From Acidimicrobiaceae bacterium (GTDB taxonomy: Bacteria; Actinomycetota; Acidimicrobiia; Acidimicrobiales; JAUTXP01): DNA of 64,000 nt. The stretch spans positions 62,001 through 126,000 of the forward strand of contig JAUTXP010000043.1 of NCBI GenBank assembly GCA_030837965.1, in the 5' to 3' direction. Shown piece by piece: positions 24,727-33,865 of the stretch. The notes below the pieces were generated by a model. That model saw nothing but the letters and a program-made list of their open reading frames with translations. It searched no databases and was not told where the DNA came from. The translations under genes were made by a program, and so were the position numbers. Numbering within the stretch: position 1 is the first letter of the stretch; the number at the start of each line of letters is the position of its first letter.

Positions 24727-27700
24727 GGTCCCTCCCCTTCGGCCAAGGCCACGTAGTCGGCCAGGACCGGCGTGGACCGTTTGCGCTCCCACTGCCTGCC
24801 CCGGTCCCGCTGGCACAGCCGGTCGTAGTCGCACCAGGCGCAGTTGCGATAGGTCTGGCGATCGATCTCGCCGGGCCGAGCCGGGAACACGCCCGCCGAG
24901 ATGCCGTCGGCCACCACGTTGAGCACATCCCGCAGACGGGCCAGCACCCGTTCGTCCACGTGGTACCCGATCGAGTCGAACCTGCCCTTCTCCGACGTGA
25001 ACCAGTACCGGGCCCGCACCGGCTGGCTGGTGGGATGCCGGGCGCCCGCGGCGAGCGCGTATAGCGGGAGCTGGAGCCGGCGACCCCGGTCGACCGGGTC
25101 GGCTTCCGCGTTCTTACGCAGGTCCTCGTACTCCCGCAGGCTGCCCGTCTTGTAGTCGGTGACCACGAGGTCATCGGTGGCTGGGTCGTGGTCCACACGA
25201 TCAGCCGAGCCCCGGAACCGCAGCTCTCGTCCGTCATCGAGCGGGACCACCACGGGCTCCTCGTCCTCCATGCCGAAGGCCAACTCGGCGGCCAAGGGGC
25301 TCAGGCGGTCGTCCTCGTAGAACCGGCGCAGCTCCCTGACCAGCAGCTCGCGCTCGTAGCGCCAGAACAAGGGCTTGCCGGTGAGGCCCCTGGCCTCGAC
25401 CTCGGCGCATGCGTCGTGGGCGATGGCCAGCAGGCGCTCGAGGGAGCGGTCCTCGCCCGCCAGCAACGTGCGCACGTAGCGCTCGAGGATGGCGTGGACC
25501 AGGGTGCCCTTCTCCATGGGCCGGATGCGCAGGATCTCCTCCGGCTTCTCGGTGGCCCCGACCCGCAGCACTTGGCGCAGCAGGTAGCGCATGGGACAGG
25601 TGGCGTAGAGCTCGAGGCTGGTGGGCGACATCACCGCGCCCAGTCCCGCGGCCGCGCTGGCGTCGGCGCCCACCAGTCCGTCGAAGCGGGTCAGCCTTAC
25701 CCCGGCCCGGGCCGCAGCCGCCTCCAGTCCGACGGCCAGCCTGGGGACCTCGGCGGCCAAGAAGTGGGTTCGGGCCGATCCACCCTCGACGTGCCAACGG
25801 CTGAGCGAGGCCAGGTCGTAGTCGGCCAGGGACGCGGGTGCGCGTTCGTGGGCCAGCCCGGCCTCGAAGCTGGCAATGGTGACGATGCCAGGGTGGCTGG
25901 CTCCAGCCAGGTCTTCGGCCGACAGGACGGATGCGCCGGTCAGGCCTTGCGCAGCATCAAGCAGCCAGCGTGAGGGCAGCCGCTCCCGGCCTCGGCGCGG
26001 GTCGAAACGGGGCCACAGCAGCACCCGTTCCCCGGCCGCGGCCAACGCGGCGAGCAGGTCGTCGTGGTCGTCGTGGTCGTGCTGGCTGTTGCCGTCGTGG
26101 ATGTCTGCGGCTTCGCCGTCGGCGTCGAGCTCCGGGATCAAGCCGGTGCGCCGGTCGGTGGCGGGCAGCGTGCCTTCGGCCAGGCCCAGCACGAACACGG
26201 TGTCGAAGTCCGTGGCCCGGGCCGAGCTCAGCGGTGCGACGAAGACACCGTCGCCGAACGTGCCCAGCCTGCCCGCGGGCGTGTCCAACTCCTGCTCCAA
26301 CGCCCGCACGAAGGTCGGCAGCTCGACCGGCTCGCGGCCCGCGACCACGGCATCGAGCCCGGCCAGCCGGTCGAGTGTGGCGAGTACCTGACGCCAGCCC
26401 TCTTGCTCCTCATCGGGCCACCGTCGATGGTCGGCCTCGCCGCCCAGCACTTGGGCCAGCGCGGCCTTGGCCCAGGCCGCGTAGTCCGACCAGGCCACGC
26501 ACGCCGAAGGATCGGCTGCGGTCACCAGGTCGGCCATGAACCGGCGCAGGCCGTCGGCCCTGGCCATGGCCCGCTCGAAGCGACCGCGGGTGTTGCGGCC
26601 CGGCTCGTCCTCGGCCTCGTTGCCTTCATCACGGGCCGCGGCCTGGGCCACCTGCTCGGCCAGGGCCGCGATGTGACGGTCAAGTCGCTCCTGCCATTGA
26701 CCGGCGCCCTCGACGACTCCCGCTTCCCGCGAGGCCCGGTCCCATGGCGCGGCCGACACGGGCGCGCCCGCGCCATCGAGAATGGGCGCCGACGCCAGCC
26801 AGGCCATCACGTCCTCCCTGCGCCACCCGCACTCCGGCAGGCGCAACAGCCCGAGCAGGGTGACGCCCGCGACCACATCCCGCAGCCTGCGCACGGCCGG
26901 TCCGCTGGCCGGGATTCCGGCTGCCGCGACCTGCTGCGCGAGCACGAGCGCGTAGGGCTCGGCCGCCGGATACAGCACGGCCATGCGGTGCAAAGGCACG
27001 CCTTGGCCCAGGCGGTCCATGACGCCGCGCAAGGCAGCGCGCACCTCTTGGTCCGGGTCGGGCGCGCCCACGATCTCGTCCACCCGCGGCGGCGACTCGC
27101 GGTCGAGCGCGACGTCGATCACGGTCACCCTCGAACCGAGCGCGTCGAGCAACACCTGCTCTGCATGGGCCAGGCGACCAGGCGCATAGACGATCACGTG
27201 ACCGATGTCGGGATGGGCGCCCGCGTGGGCCCGAGCGGCGGCGGCCGCGGCCAGCAACAGATCGGCCTCGTCGTACCAGTCCGGGGCAAGGGTGGCCCGC
27301 ACCGCTCGCACCAACCGCACGACATCGCCGGTGCGCTCGCCGCGGGCAGAAAGGGAGTCGAGCGCAGGCGGACTGAGGGCGCGCAGGTCCCGACAGGCCC
27401 GGACGAGGGCCCGCTCGGTGGCCGGGTGGGACGCCACTTCTTTGAAGCAGCCGGGCGCCGCGGCCAGGGCTTGCCTGACGGCGTGGGCCAGCACCGCGGG
27501 CGAGAGCGGGCGGCGGCCTGATCGGGCCAGGCCGGGGCCGCCCAGCAGCTCGGCCAGCCGACCGAGGACGAGAAAGACCACGTTGACCAGGCCGGGCGGG
27601 GTGGCGCCCAGCCGACGACGCAAGGACAAGGCCGAATAGTTGGACGGCACCACGACCGTGACGGGGGCCAGCCTGTCCTCGGCCTGGCGCGCCGATACCA

Positions 27701-27758
27701 CCTGCTGGAGCAGGCGGACGGCGGGCGGGCCGGCGGCGGTGGACAGGAGTTCAGGCAT
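24723..27758 (-). CDS. addB: AddB-like PD-(D/E)XK nuclease subunit with Fe-S cluster motif
   Basis: 1011 residues from ATG 27758. The N-terminal ~700 residues are an inactivated UvrD-like helicase (VVVPSNYSALSLRRRLG where a Walker A would be). The C-terminal nuclease reads LRFRGSADRVDHDPATDDLV, then VVTDYKTGS with the catalytic D-x-K. The cysteines of a nuclease-associated Fe-S cluster are present: CPMRYLL upstream and CAWCDYDRLCQRD near the end. Coupled by a GTGA overlap to addA. Partner of the helicase-nuclease complex; both subunits keep nuclease residues, as in AddAB. Confidence 0.88.
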   Translation of the reverse strand: MPELLSTAAGPPAVRLLQQVVSARQAEDRLAPVTVVVPSNYSALSLRRRLGATPPGLVNVVFLVLGRLAELLGGPGLARSGRRPLSPAVLAHAVRQALAAAPGCFKEVASHPATERALVRACRDLRALSPPALDSLSARGERTGDVVRLVRAVRATLAPDWYDEADLLLAAAAAARAHAGAHPDIGHVIVYAPGRLAHAEQVLLDALGSRVTVIDVALDRESPPRVDEIVGAPDPDQEVRAALRGVMDRLGQGVPLHRMAVLYPAAEPYALVLAQQVAAAGIPASGPAVRRLRDVVAGVTLLGLLRLPECGWRREDVMAWLASAPILDGAGAPVSAAPWDRASREAGVVEGAGQWQERLDRHIAALAEQVAQAAARDEGNEAEDEPGRNTRGRFERAMARADGLRRFMADLVTAADPSACVAWSDYAAWAKAALAQVLGGEADHRRWPDEEQEGWRQVLATLDRLAGLDAVVAGREPVELPTFVRALEQELDTPAGRLGTFGDGVFVAPLSSARATDFDTVFVLGLAEGTLPATDRRTGLIPELDADGEAADIHDGNSQHDHDDHDDLLAALAAAGERVLLWPRFDPRRGRERLPSRWLLDAAQGLTGASVLSAEDLAGASHPGIVTIASFEAGLAHERAPASLADYDLASLSRWHVEGGSARTHFLAAEVPRLAVGLEAAAARAGVRLTRFDGLVGADASAAAGLGAVMSPTSLELYATCPMRYLLRQVLRVGATEKPEEILRIRPMEKGTLVHAILERYVRTLLAGEDRSLERLLAIAHDACAEVEARGLTGKPLFWRYERELLVRELRRFYEDDRLSPLAAELAFGMEDEEPVVVPLDDGRELRFRGSADRVDHDPATDDLVVTDYKTGSLREYEDLRKNAEADPVDRGRRLQLPLYALAAGARHPTSQPVRARYWFTSEKGRFDSIGYHVDERVLARLRDVLNVVADGISAGVFPARPGEIDRQTYRNCAWCDYDRLCQRDRGRQWERKRSTPVLADYVALAEGEGP

Positions 27759-27838
27759 CGATGGGGAGGGTACGCCGGGGGTGTAACAACAACGCGCACC
27801 GGGCAAATGGCCGGGTCGGAAGGCTAGGTTCGCGGCCA

Positions 27839-28183
27839 ATGGACGAGTTCGGGATCGAGGTGGGCCAGCGGGAGGGCTGCACGGTGGTGGCCGTTCGGGG
27901 TGAAGTCGACCTGGCCACCGCGCCCGCCCTCAAGAACTGCCTGCTCGACCTGGTGGCCGGGGGCGTGACGGAGATCGTGGTGGACCTGTCTTCGACCGAC
28001 TTCCTCGACTCCACCGGCCTGGGCGCCGTCGTGGCTGCCTACAAGCGAGTGCGGGTCCACGAGGGGCACCTGAAGCTGGTGGCCACCAGCGCCCGGGTGA
28101 AGCGGGTGTTCGAGATCACCAACCTCGACCGGGTGGTGCCCATTTGCGCCACGGTCGAGGAGGCCTGCGCCGCGTTCGGCTAG
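27839..28183 (+). CDS. STAS-domain anti-anti-sigma factor
   Basis: 114 residues from ATG 27839; an in-frame upstream extension looks noncoding. A STAS fold with the SpoIIAA-type motif TDFLDSTGLGAVVAAYKRVR, whose Ser is the usual phosphorylation site. It probably binds an anti-sigma kinase in a partner-switching pathway; no kinase is adjacent, so the partner is elsewhere (two sigma factors are in this window, but linkage is not shown). Confidence 0.92.
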   Translation: MDEFGIEVGQREGCTVVAVRGEVDLATAPALKNCLLDLVAGGVTEIVVDLSSTDFLDSTGLGAVVAAYKRVRVHEGHLKLVATSARVKRVFEITNLDRVVPICATVEEACAAFG

Positions 28184-28204
28184 GGCGAGGGCGGCGAGTC
28201 GGCT

Positions 28205-28936
28205 GTGTGCGGACGTTTCGTTTCGGCCACGCCCCCTGCGGTCTTGGCCGACACCTTCAGGGTCGACGAGGTGAAGCTCGGCGGCGGCGGGGATGGCGGG
28301 ACCGGGCCTGAGCCCAGTTACAACGTGGCCCCTACGGACGACGTCATCGCGGTGGCTGTGTCGAAGGACGGGCATCGCCAGTTGGGGACGTTCCGCTGGG
28401 GGCTGGTGCCGAGCTGGGCCAAGGACATGTCCATCGGCAACCGCATGATCAACCTGCGGGCCGACACGGTGAAGGACAAGCCGTCGTTCCGCAAGACGCT
28501 GGCCCGGCGGCGCTGCATCATCCCGGCCGACGGGTTCTACGAGTGGAAGGACATGGGGAAGGGGCGCAAGAAGCAGCCCTTCTTCATTCGGGCCCGCAGT
28601 GGGGAGCCGCTGGCCCTGGCTGGGCTGTGGGAGGTGTGGAAGGACAGGGAACAGCAGGATGCCGAGTGGCTCAAGTCCTGCACCATCATCACCACCGAGC
28701 CCAACGCCTTGTTGGCGCCCATTCACGACCGGATGCCGGTGGTGCTGCCGCCGTCGGTGTGGGACGTGTGGCTCGACCCGGCCAATGACGACGTGGCCGA
28801 GTTGGAGAAGCTGTTGGTGCCCTCGCCCGAGGATCTGCTGGAGCTGTATCCGGTCAGCGCCGAGGTGAACAGCGTGCAGAACAACGGGGCCCAGTTGGTG
28901 ATCCCGCTGGAGGGCCACGAAGCCGAGCCCGACTGA
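28205..28936 (+). CDS. SRAP/YedK-family DNA-protein crosslink protein (HMCES-like)
   Basis: 243 residues, GTG at 28205. The catalytic Cys is residue 2 (VCGRFVS), exposed after N-terminal Met removal, and covalently traps abasic sites in ssDNA. Other conserved parts: YNVAPTDDVIAV, LGTFRWGLVPSWAKD, NLRADTVKDKPSFRKTLARR, RCIIPADGFYEWK, then TEPNALLAPIHDRMPVVL with the conserved His. Full family length. It follows the STAS gene by 21 bp. Confidence 0.95.
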   Translation: MCGRFVSATPPAVLADTFRVDEVKLGGGGDGGTGPEPSYNVAPTDDVIAVAVSKDGHRQLGTFRWGLVPSWAKDMSIGNRMINLRADTVKDKPSFRKTLARRRCIIPADGFYEWKDMGKGRKKQPFFIRARSGEPLALAGLWEVWKDREQQDAEWLKSCTIITTEPNALLAPIHDRMPVVLPPSVWDVWLDPANDDVAELEKLLVPSPEDLLELYPVSAEVNSVQNNGAQLVIPLEGHEAEPD

Positions 28937-28974
28937 GCCGAGCCCGCCGCACCGGCCAGCCCTCGCGGTCCCGC

Positions 28975-29021
28975 TTCTGGGCACCTTTTCTTGTCCAGGG
29001 GCGAAGTTTTGGTGCCCAGAA
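28975..29021. terminator. 11-bp inverted repeat, candidate terminator
   Basis: TTCTGGGCACC at 28975-28985 is repeated as GGTGCCCAGAA at 29011-29021, with a 25-nt loop flanked by TTTT at both ends. It lies 39 bp after the SRAP stop and could end its transcript, although the loop is long and no U-tract follows. Confidence 0.5.
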
Positions 29022-29180
29022 CGGGGGGCGGGGAGTGGGCGGCCGGGGAGGGCGGCAGGGGAGGGCGGGGCCGGGTCGGGGGGCAGAGCAGGCGGGGAGG
29101 CCGGGCGGGGCACGTTTCGACACGGCGACCGGGCCTGGGCGTAGTGATGGTTGGAAGCCGTCGCTCAGGGAGGCAGCGTC

Positions 29181-29693
29181 ATGCGGAGAATGTTCTTGGC
29201 CCTAGCGGCCGTGCTCGCCATTGTCGTGGCCACCGCATCGCCTGGCGGCGCCGCCACCGTCGGGGGCGGGGGTGTCCTGGTCGGCGCAGGGACGGTCACC
29301 AGCGGGGCGGGGGGTCTGCCCATCCCGCCGCCGGGCGTGCCCGCCGACGCGACCTTCTCCGGCACGCTGGTGGGGACGGTCGACCTCGCCGTCGGCACGT
29401 TCTCATGCAACCTCAACTTCGTCAATGTGCCGGTTCGGATCGGCGCCATCGTTCTCCAGGAGAGCGTGTCGTTCGGCAGCGGCACCTGGACCGGCGGGTG
29501 CGCCGCGCCGGTGACCGGCTGCACGGGGACCTACGCCCGCGTGGCCTCGGAACTGGTGATGGCGGGCGCATGCACGGTCAACGGGCATTCGGGCACGTGG
29601 ACGGCCGAGTTGTTGTGGGTGCCGACGTCGGTCAACCCGACGACGTCCTTCTCGTTGGCAGGCGCGGTCGCGCTCGTCGTGGCGTCGACCTAG
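29181..29693 (+). CDS. Secreted protein of unknown function
   Basis: 170 residues from ATG 29181, with AGGGAGG upstream. Signal peptide MRRMFLALAAVLAIVVATAS with likely cleavage after GGAA. The mature protein is Gly/Thr/Val-rich and beta-strand-like, with about six Cys (FSCNLNF, GGCAAP, GCTGTY, GACTVNG) that could form disulfides. No anchor. Not recognised. Confidence 0.7.
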   Translation: MRRMFLALAAVLAIVVATASPGGAATVGGGGVLVGAGTVTSGAGGLPIPPPGVPADATFSGTLVGTVDLAVGTFSCNLNFVNVPVRIGAIVLQESVSFGSGTWTGGCAAPVTGCTGTYARVASELVMAGACTVNGHSGTWTAELLWVPTSVNPTTSFSLAGAVALVVAST

Positions 29694-29721
29694 ACGGCCG
29701 GCCCGTCCGCCCGGACGCGGC

Positions 29722-30486
29722 CTAGATGCGAAAGTGGCGCCAGGCTTCGAGCACCGACGCGTCGCCGAAGACCTCGAAGGACCCCGACCCCGCCTCCGAC
29801 CCAGGGTCGATGCGGTTCCACAGCAGCAGCAACAGATCCGACGCGCCGGCGCGCACGGCGCAGTCGCCCTTGGCGTGGGCCCGGGTGATGTCGGCCACGC
29901 CGCCGCCGATGCCCACCAGCCACTCGCCTTCGACGTCGGTGCAATGGACATGCAGGGTGCCGGGCAGCGACAGGTCGGGGACCCGGGAGATGAACGTGGT
30001 GAGGAAGACGTCGAGCAGCTCGTCGATGCCGTCCACGGCCAAGGCCGGGTCGATTGCGGCACCCGCACCCGAACCCGCCCCCGCTCCCGCGCCTGCCGCC
30101 ACCTGGCCGTCCCACCGGTGCACGGTCGTCTCCTGGGCCATGCGTCGAGGCCAGAAGCCCGCCACCTTGGGCCCGTTGAGCGACCAGTTCCACACCGGCT
30201 CGTCGGCCGGCGTGTCCCGCAACACCGACACCAACGCGGCCACGCCCTCCTCGAACGGCGGCTGCGGGCCCAAGTCTTGAAGGGCCACATACCCCTGCGC
30301 CCGGGTGCGCACGGCCTCGGCCACCCGGTGGTGCACGCCGCCCACATGGTCGAGCAGGTCGGCCGCCGTCCAGTCCGGACAGGTCGGCACCGGCGCGTCG
30401 GGACCCGCGGCCCGCACCGCCTGAGCCAGGGCGGCGCTGTCCGACTCGATTGCGGCCAGGTAGTCGTCCAACGTCAGGGTGGGCAC
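29722..30486 (-). CDS. Mycothiol-dependent maleylpyruvate isomerase-like (TIGR03083, DinB-like) protein
   Basis: 254 residues, GTG at 30486. The N-terminal DinB-like four-helix domain includes VPTCPDWTAADLLDHVGGVH, whose His would be a metal ligand, and WPRRMAQETTVHRWDGQVA with the second His ligand region. The C-terminal MDMPI-type domain follows, with HVHCTDVEGEWLVGIGGG and AHAKGDCAVRAGASDLLLLL. A repeat insert of Ala-Gly (AGAGAGAGSGAGA) separates the domains. The family uses mycothiol in some members; substrate unknown. Divergent from the FAD oxidoreductase with an 11-bp gap. Confidence 0.88.
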   Translation of the reverse strand: MPTLTLDDYLAAIESDSAALAQAVRAAGPDAPVPTCPDWTAADLLDHVGGVHHRVAEAVRTRAQGYVALQDLGPQPPFEEGVAALVSVLRDTPADEPVWNWSLNGPKVAGFWPRRMAQETTVHRWDGQVAAGAGAGAGSGAGAAIDPALAVDGIDELLDVFLTTFISRVPDLSLPGTLHVHCTDVEGEWLVGIGGGVADITRAHAKGDCAVRAGASDLLLLLWNRIDPGSEAGSGSFEVFGDASVLEAWRHFRI

Positions 30487-30497
30487 GACCCGACACT

Positions 30498-31649
30498 ATG
30501 GGAGTTGTGCATGACCCGGTCTGGCCCAGGGACGACCGCGCGGCCCAGGCCGGGCCGCGGCTGACGGGCTCGGTCCAGGCCGACGTGTGCGTGGTCGGGC
30601 TGGGCGGCTCGGGGCTGGCCGCGGTGGACGAGGCGCTGCGCATGGGGCGTTCGGTGGTGGGCATCGATGCCGGGCCCGTGGCCGGTGGGGCCGCGGGACG
30701 CAACGGCGGCTTTCTCCTGGCAGGCACGGCCGACTTCCATCACGACGCGGTGGCCCGCCTTGGTCGGGAGCGGGCTGCGGCCATCTACCGCCTCACCCTG
30801 CGCGAGTTGGACGGGCTCGAACTGGCCCTGCCCGACATCGTGCGCCGAGTGGGCAGCCTCAGGGCGGCCGACTCCGAAGACGAGATGGCCGACTGCGAGC
30901 GCATGCTGGCTGCCCTGCGCGCCGACGGGTTCGACGCCGAGAGCTACGAAGGACCCGAGGGCGTGGGCGTCCTGCTCCCTGCCGACGGCGCCTTCGACCC
31001 CTTGGCCCGCTGCCTACACATGGCCCAAGCGGCCCGCAGCGAAGGGGCCGACCTGTTCGAGCACACGCCTGTGTCGGTGGGCTCGATCGACGTCACGACC
31101 CCCGCCGGCCGCATCGACTGCGACGCCCTGGTCATCGCCGTCGACGGCGGCTTGGAGCGCGTCGTCCCCGACGTGGCATCAAGAGTGCGGACCGCCCGGC
31201 TCCAGATGCTGGCCACCGAGCCGGTGCCGCCTCGCTTCGCCCGACCCGTGTATGCCCGCTGGGGTTACGACTACTGGCAACAGCTCCCGTCGGGCGCGGT
31301 CGCGCTGGGCGGGTGCAGGGACTTGTTTGCAGACGACGAGTGGTCGCTCGACCCCACGCCGACCGAACCAGTACAGCGCGCCCTCGACCGACTGTTGGCC
31401 GAGCGCGTCGGCCTTCCCGAAGCAAGGGTGACCCATCGATGGGCCGGATGTGTCGGCTACACCGACGACCGCATGCCTATCTGCGAACTGGTGCGGCCTG
31501 GCGTGGCCGTGGCGGGCGGTTACTGCGGGACGGGCAACGTGCTCGGCCCGCTGTGCGCCCGGACTGCGCTCCGACTCGCCTTGGGGCTCCCGCTCGACGA
31601 GTTGACGCCGCTGGCCAGCACGGGCGCCAGCGCCAGCGCCGGCCCTTAG
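30498..31649 (+). CDS. FAD-dependent oxidoreductase (DAO/DadA family)
   Basis: 383 residues from ATG 30498. The Rossmann ADP-binding motif DVCVVGLGGSGLAAVDEALR lies near residues 28-47, followed by GGAAGRNGGFLLAGTADF, typical of D-amino-acid oxidase/glycine-oxidase-like enzymes. The C-terminal flavin-binding region is WAGCVGYTDDRMPICE and AGGYCGTGNVLGPLCARTA. The tail is a short Ala/Ser repeat. Its stop overlaps the convergent dxs stop by 4 bp. Substrate unknown. Confidence 0.88.
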   Translation: MGVVHDPVWPRDDRAAQAGPRLTGSVQADVCVVGLGGSGLAAVDEALRMGRSVVGIDAGPVAGGAAGRNGGFLLAGTADFHHDAVARLGRERAAAIYRLTLRELDGLELALPDIVRRVGSLRAADSEDEMADCERMLAALRADGFDAESYEGPEGVGVLLPADGAFDPLARCLHMAQAARSEGADLFEHTPVSVGSIDVTTPAGRIDCDALVIAVDGGLERVVPDVASRVRTARLQMLATEPVPPRFARPVYARWGYDYWQQLPSGAVALGGCRDLFADDEWSLDPTPTEPVQRALDRLLAERVGLPEARVTHRWAGCVGYTDDRMPICELVRPGVAVAGGYCGTGNVLGPLCARTALRLALGLPLDELTPLASTGASASAGP

Positions 31650-33493
31650 ACGGTGGAGTCGGCCCGGGACTGGCGCACCGCGGCCACGATGCCTGCCGCG
31701 TCGAGCCCGAAGCGCGACAGCAGGGCGGACGGCTTGGCCTGGGGGATGAACTCGTCGGGCAGTCCCAACGTCAGCACCTTGGCCGCCGATCCTCGGGACC
31801 GCAGTGCGTCGGCCATGAAGGCGCCGGCCCCGCCCACGCGCACGCCGTCCTCCACGGTGACGACCACGTTGTGGGCCGCGGCGTCGTCCAGCATGGCCGG
31901 GTCCAGGGGCTTGACCACACGCACGTCCCAGATGGTGGCGTCCAACTCGACCGCGGCCTTCTCCGCTTCTTCCACCAGCTTGCCCACGGCCAGCACGCAC
32001 ACGCCGGACTCGCCTCGACGCACTTGTCGAGCGGCCAGACCGGACCCGGTATCGGCCTCGTCCACATGGCGGGCCGCGCCCTTGGGATAGCGGATGGCTG
32101 CGGGCCCGTCGAGCTCGAGCGCGTCGCGAAGCATGACGGCCAGCTCCTGCGCGGACGAAGGAGCGAACACGGTCATGCCCGGGATCTTGAGGCACAACGA
32201 CATGTCGAGCACGCCGTGGTGCGAAGGGCCGTCGTCGCCGGTGATGCCCGCCCGGTCGAGGGCGAAGATGACGGGCAGGCCGTGCAGACCCACGTCGTAC
32301 ACGGCCTGGTCGAAGGCCCGGGTGAAGAAGGTCGAGTAGACGGCGACCACGGGGCGCAGGCCCGCCATGGCCATGCCCGCGGCCGATGTCACCGCGTGCT
32401 GCTCGGCGATGCCCACGTCGTGGAAGCGGTCGGGAAAGCGCTCGGCAAAGGGGATGAGGCCGGTGGGCCCGGGCATGGCCGCGGTGATGGCGTGGACCTG
32501 CGGATGGCGCTCGCCCATGTCCAACATGGCCTCGGCAAAAGCCTCCGTGTAGCCCGCGGGCGCCCACTTGGGCGGACCGGTCACGGGATCGAACTGGGGC
32601 GCGTCGTGCAGGCACTTCTCGTCGTCGTCCTCCGCAGGCGTGTAGCCCCTGCCCTTCTGCGTGAGGACGTGGACGACGATGGGCCCGTCGTAGGCGGCCG
32701 CGTTGCGCAGCGCCACTTCGAGACCGGCGATGTCGTGGCCGTCGATGGGCCCCGTGTAGCGCACCCCGAGCGACTCGAAGAACACGGTGGGCTCGACGAC
32801 CTCGCGCACGGCCGCCTTCAGGCCCTGCAACGACGAGTAGGCCAACTCGCCCACCGCGGGCAGGTCGCGCACCACTTGCTCGAGGCGGTCCCGCCAGTGG
32901 ACGTAGCCGGGATTGAGCCGAAGCCTGCTCACGCTCTCGCCCAGCTTGGAGACGGTGGGGGCGTAGGAGCGGCCGTTGTCGTTGAGGACGATGACGACGC
33001 GCCGACCCGAGTGGCCCAGGTTGTTGAGGCCCTCGAACGCCATGCCGCCGGTCATGGAGCCGTCGCCGATGACGGCCACCACTCTGCGGTCCGCGCCCGA
33101 CTCCTCGACGCCGGTGGCGATGCCGTGGGCGTAGCTCAAGATGGTGGAGGCGTGGGAGTTCTCGACCCAGTCGTGCTCCGACTCGCGCCGCGACGGATAA
33201 CCGGACAAGCCGCCCTCTTGGCGCAAGGTGGCGAAGCGGTCCCGCCTGCCCGTGATCAGCTTGTGGACGTAGGCCTGGTGGCCGGTGTCCCACAGGAGGA
33301 TGTCCCGGGGCGAGTCGAACACCCGGTGCAGGGCCAGGGTCAGTTCGACCGCGCCCAGGTTGGACCCGAGGTGCCCGCCGGTGACGGACACGGCCTGCAC
33401 GACGAACTCGCGGATCTCGGCGGCCAGCGTGGCCAAGTCCTCCGGGCCCAGGGCCCGCAGGTCGGCCGGTCCGTTGATCGTCTCCAGAAGCAT
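31646..33493 (-). CDS. dxs: 1-Deoxy-D-xylulose-5-phosphate synthase
   Basis: 615 residues from ATG 33493. TPP-dependent condensation of pyruvate and glyceraldehyde-3-phosphate, first step of the MEP isoprenoid pathway. Signatures: GGHLGSNLGAVELTLALHRV, LWDTGHQAYVHKLITGR, the TPP motif VVAVIGDGSMTGGMAFEGLN, HVLTQKGRGYTPAE, RFHDVGIAEQHAVTSAAGMA and DDGPSHHG in the transketolase pyrimidine domain. Slightly shorter than the ~630-residue average. A prenyl diphosphate synthase is 2 kb away, consistent with isoprenoid metabolism here. Confidence 0.97.
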   Translation of the reverse strand: MLLETINGPADLRALGPEDLATLAAEIREFVVQAVSVTGGHLGSNLGAVELTLALHRVFDSPRDILLWDTGHQAYVHKLITGRRDRFATLRQEGGLSGYPSRRESEHDWVENSHASTILSYAHGIATGVEESGADRRVVAVIGDGSMTGGMAFEGLNNLGHSGRRVVIVLNDNGRSYAPTVSKLGESVSRLRLNPGYVHWRDRLEQVVRDLPAVGELAYSSLQGLKAAVREVVEPTVFFESLGVRYTGPIDGHDIAGLEVALRNAAAYDGPIVVHVLTQKGRGYTPAEDDDEKCLHDAPQFDPVTGPPKWAPAGYTEAFAEAMLDMGERHPQVHAITAAMPGPTGLIPFAERFPDRFHDVGIAEQHAVTSAAGMAMAGLRPVVAVYSTFFTRAFDQAVYDVGLHGLPVIFALDRAGITGDDGPSHHGVLDMSLCLKIPGMTVFAPSSAQELAVMLRDALELDGPAAIRYPKGAARHVDEADTGSGLAARQVRRGESGVCVLAVGKLVEEAEKAAVELDATIWDVRVVKPLDPAMLDDAAAHNVVVTVEDGVRVGGAGAFMADALRSRGSAAKVLTLGLPDEFIPQAKPSALLSRFGLDAAGIVAAVRQSRADSTV

Positions 33494-33555
33494 TTAGGCT
33501 CCACGGTAGTGCCGCTTCCAACCCTGGAAGGAACCGGCCTCCGCCCCCATTCCAA

Positions 33556-33586
33556 CTTTTCCACAGCACCTGCTGCTGTGGAAAAG
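33556..33586. repeat. Palindromic repeat copy 3
   Basis: Same 13-bp arms, loop CCTGC (the reverse complement of GCAGG in copies 2, 4 and 6). Unlike the other copies it lies between divergent gene starts (dxs at 33493 and the LPXTG mini-gene at 33728), where a terminator would not be expected. Confidence 0.95.
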
Positions 33587-33727
33587 TCGCGGGGTTGCCG
33601 AGGGCGCAGCGTGACTCGGCCGCGCTGGCGCATTGACATGACTAGGCATATCGGTGCCAGTCGGGTGGGGCGCGAACCGTCCCTTCGGGCTATTAGCTCG
33701 GCGCTGGAACAAGCCGACACTTGCCCT

Positions 33728-33865
33728 ATGTCGTTTACCGTGTCACTCGAAGTGCCCGTGCGGCCGCCCTCGCTTCCGCGTACCGGCACCAGCATCGAGC
33801 TCATGATCGCCTTGGCCCTGCTGCTCGTCGTGGCGGGCGCCCTCGTTCTGCGAGTGGCCCGATGA
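33728..33865 (+). CDS. 45-residue LPXTG-type mini-protein
   Basis: ATG at 33728; the stop overlaps the next start (ATGA). A polar N-terminus of ~15 residues is followed by a sortase motif and anchor: SLPRTGTSIELMIALALLLV, then a few hydrophobics and the basic end RVAR. Thus LPRTG, a hydrophobic helix and positive tail are all there, but there is no N-terminal signal peptide and hardly any mature domain. In Firmicute csc clusters a small LPXTG protein accompanies WxL and DUF916 proteins, which is what follows here. No sortase gene is in the window. Confidence 0.65.
   Translation: MSFTVSLEVPVRPPSLPRTGTSIELMIALALLLVVAGALVLRVAR

Noticed and set aside
30587-33727. Very long + strand frame opposite dxs reaching the LPRTG mini-gene
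   Set aside because: Low-complexity antisense translation; only the last 45 codons from ATG 33728 look like protein.
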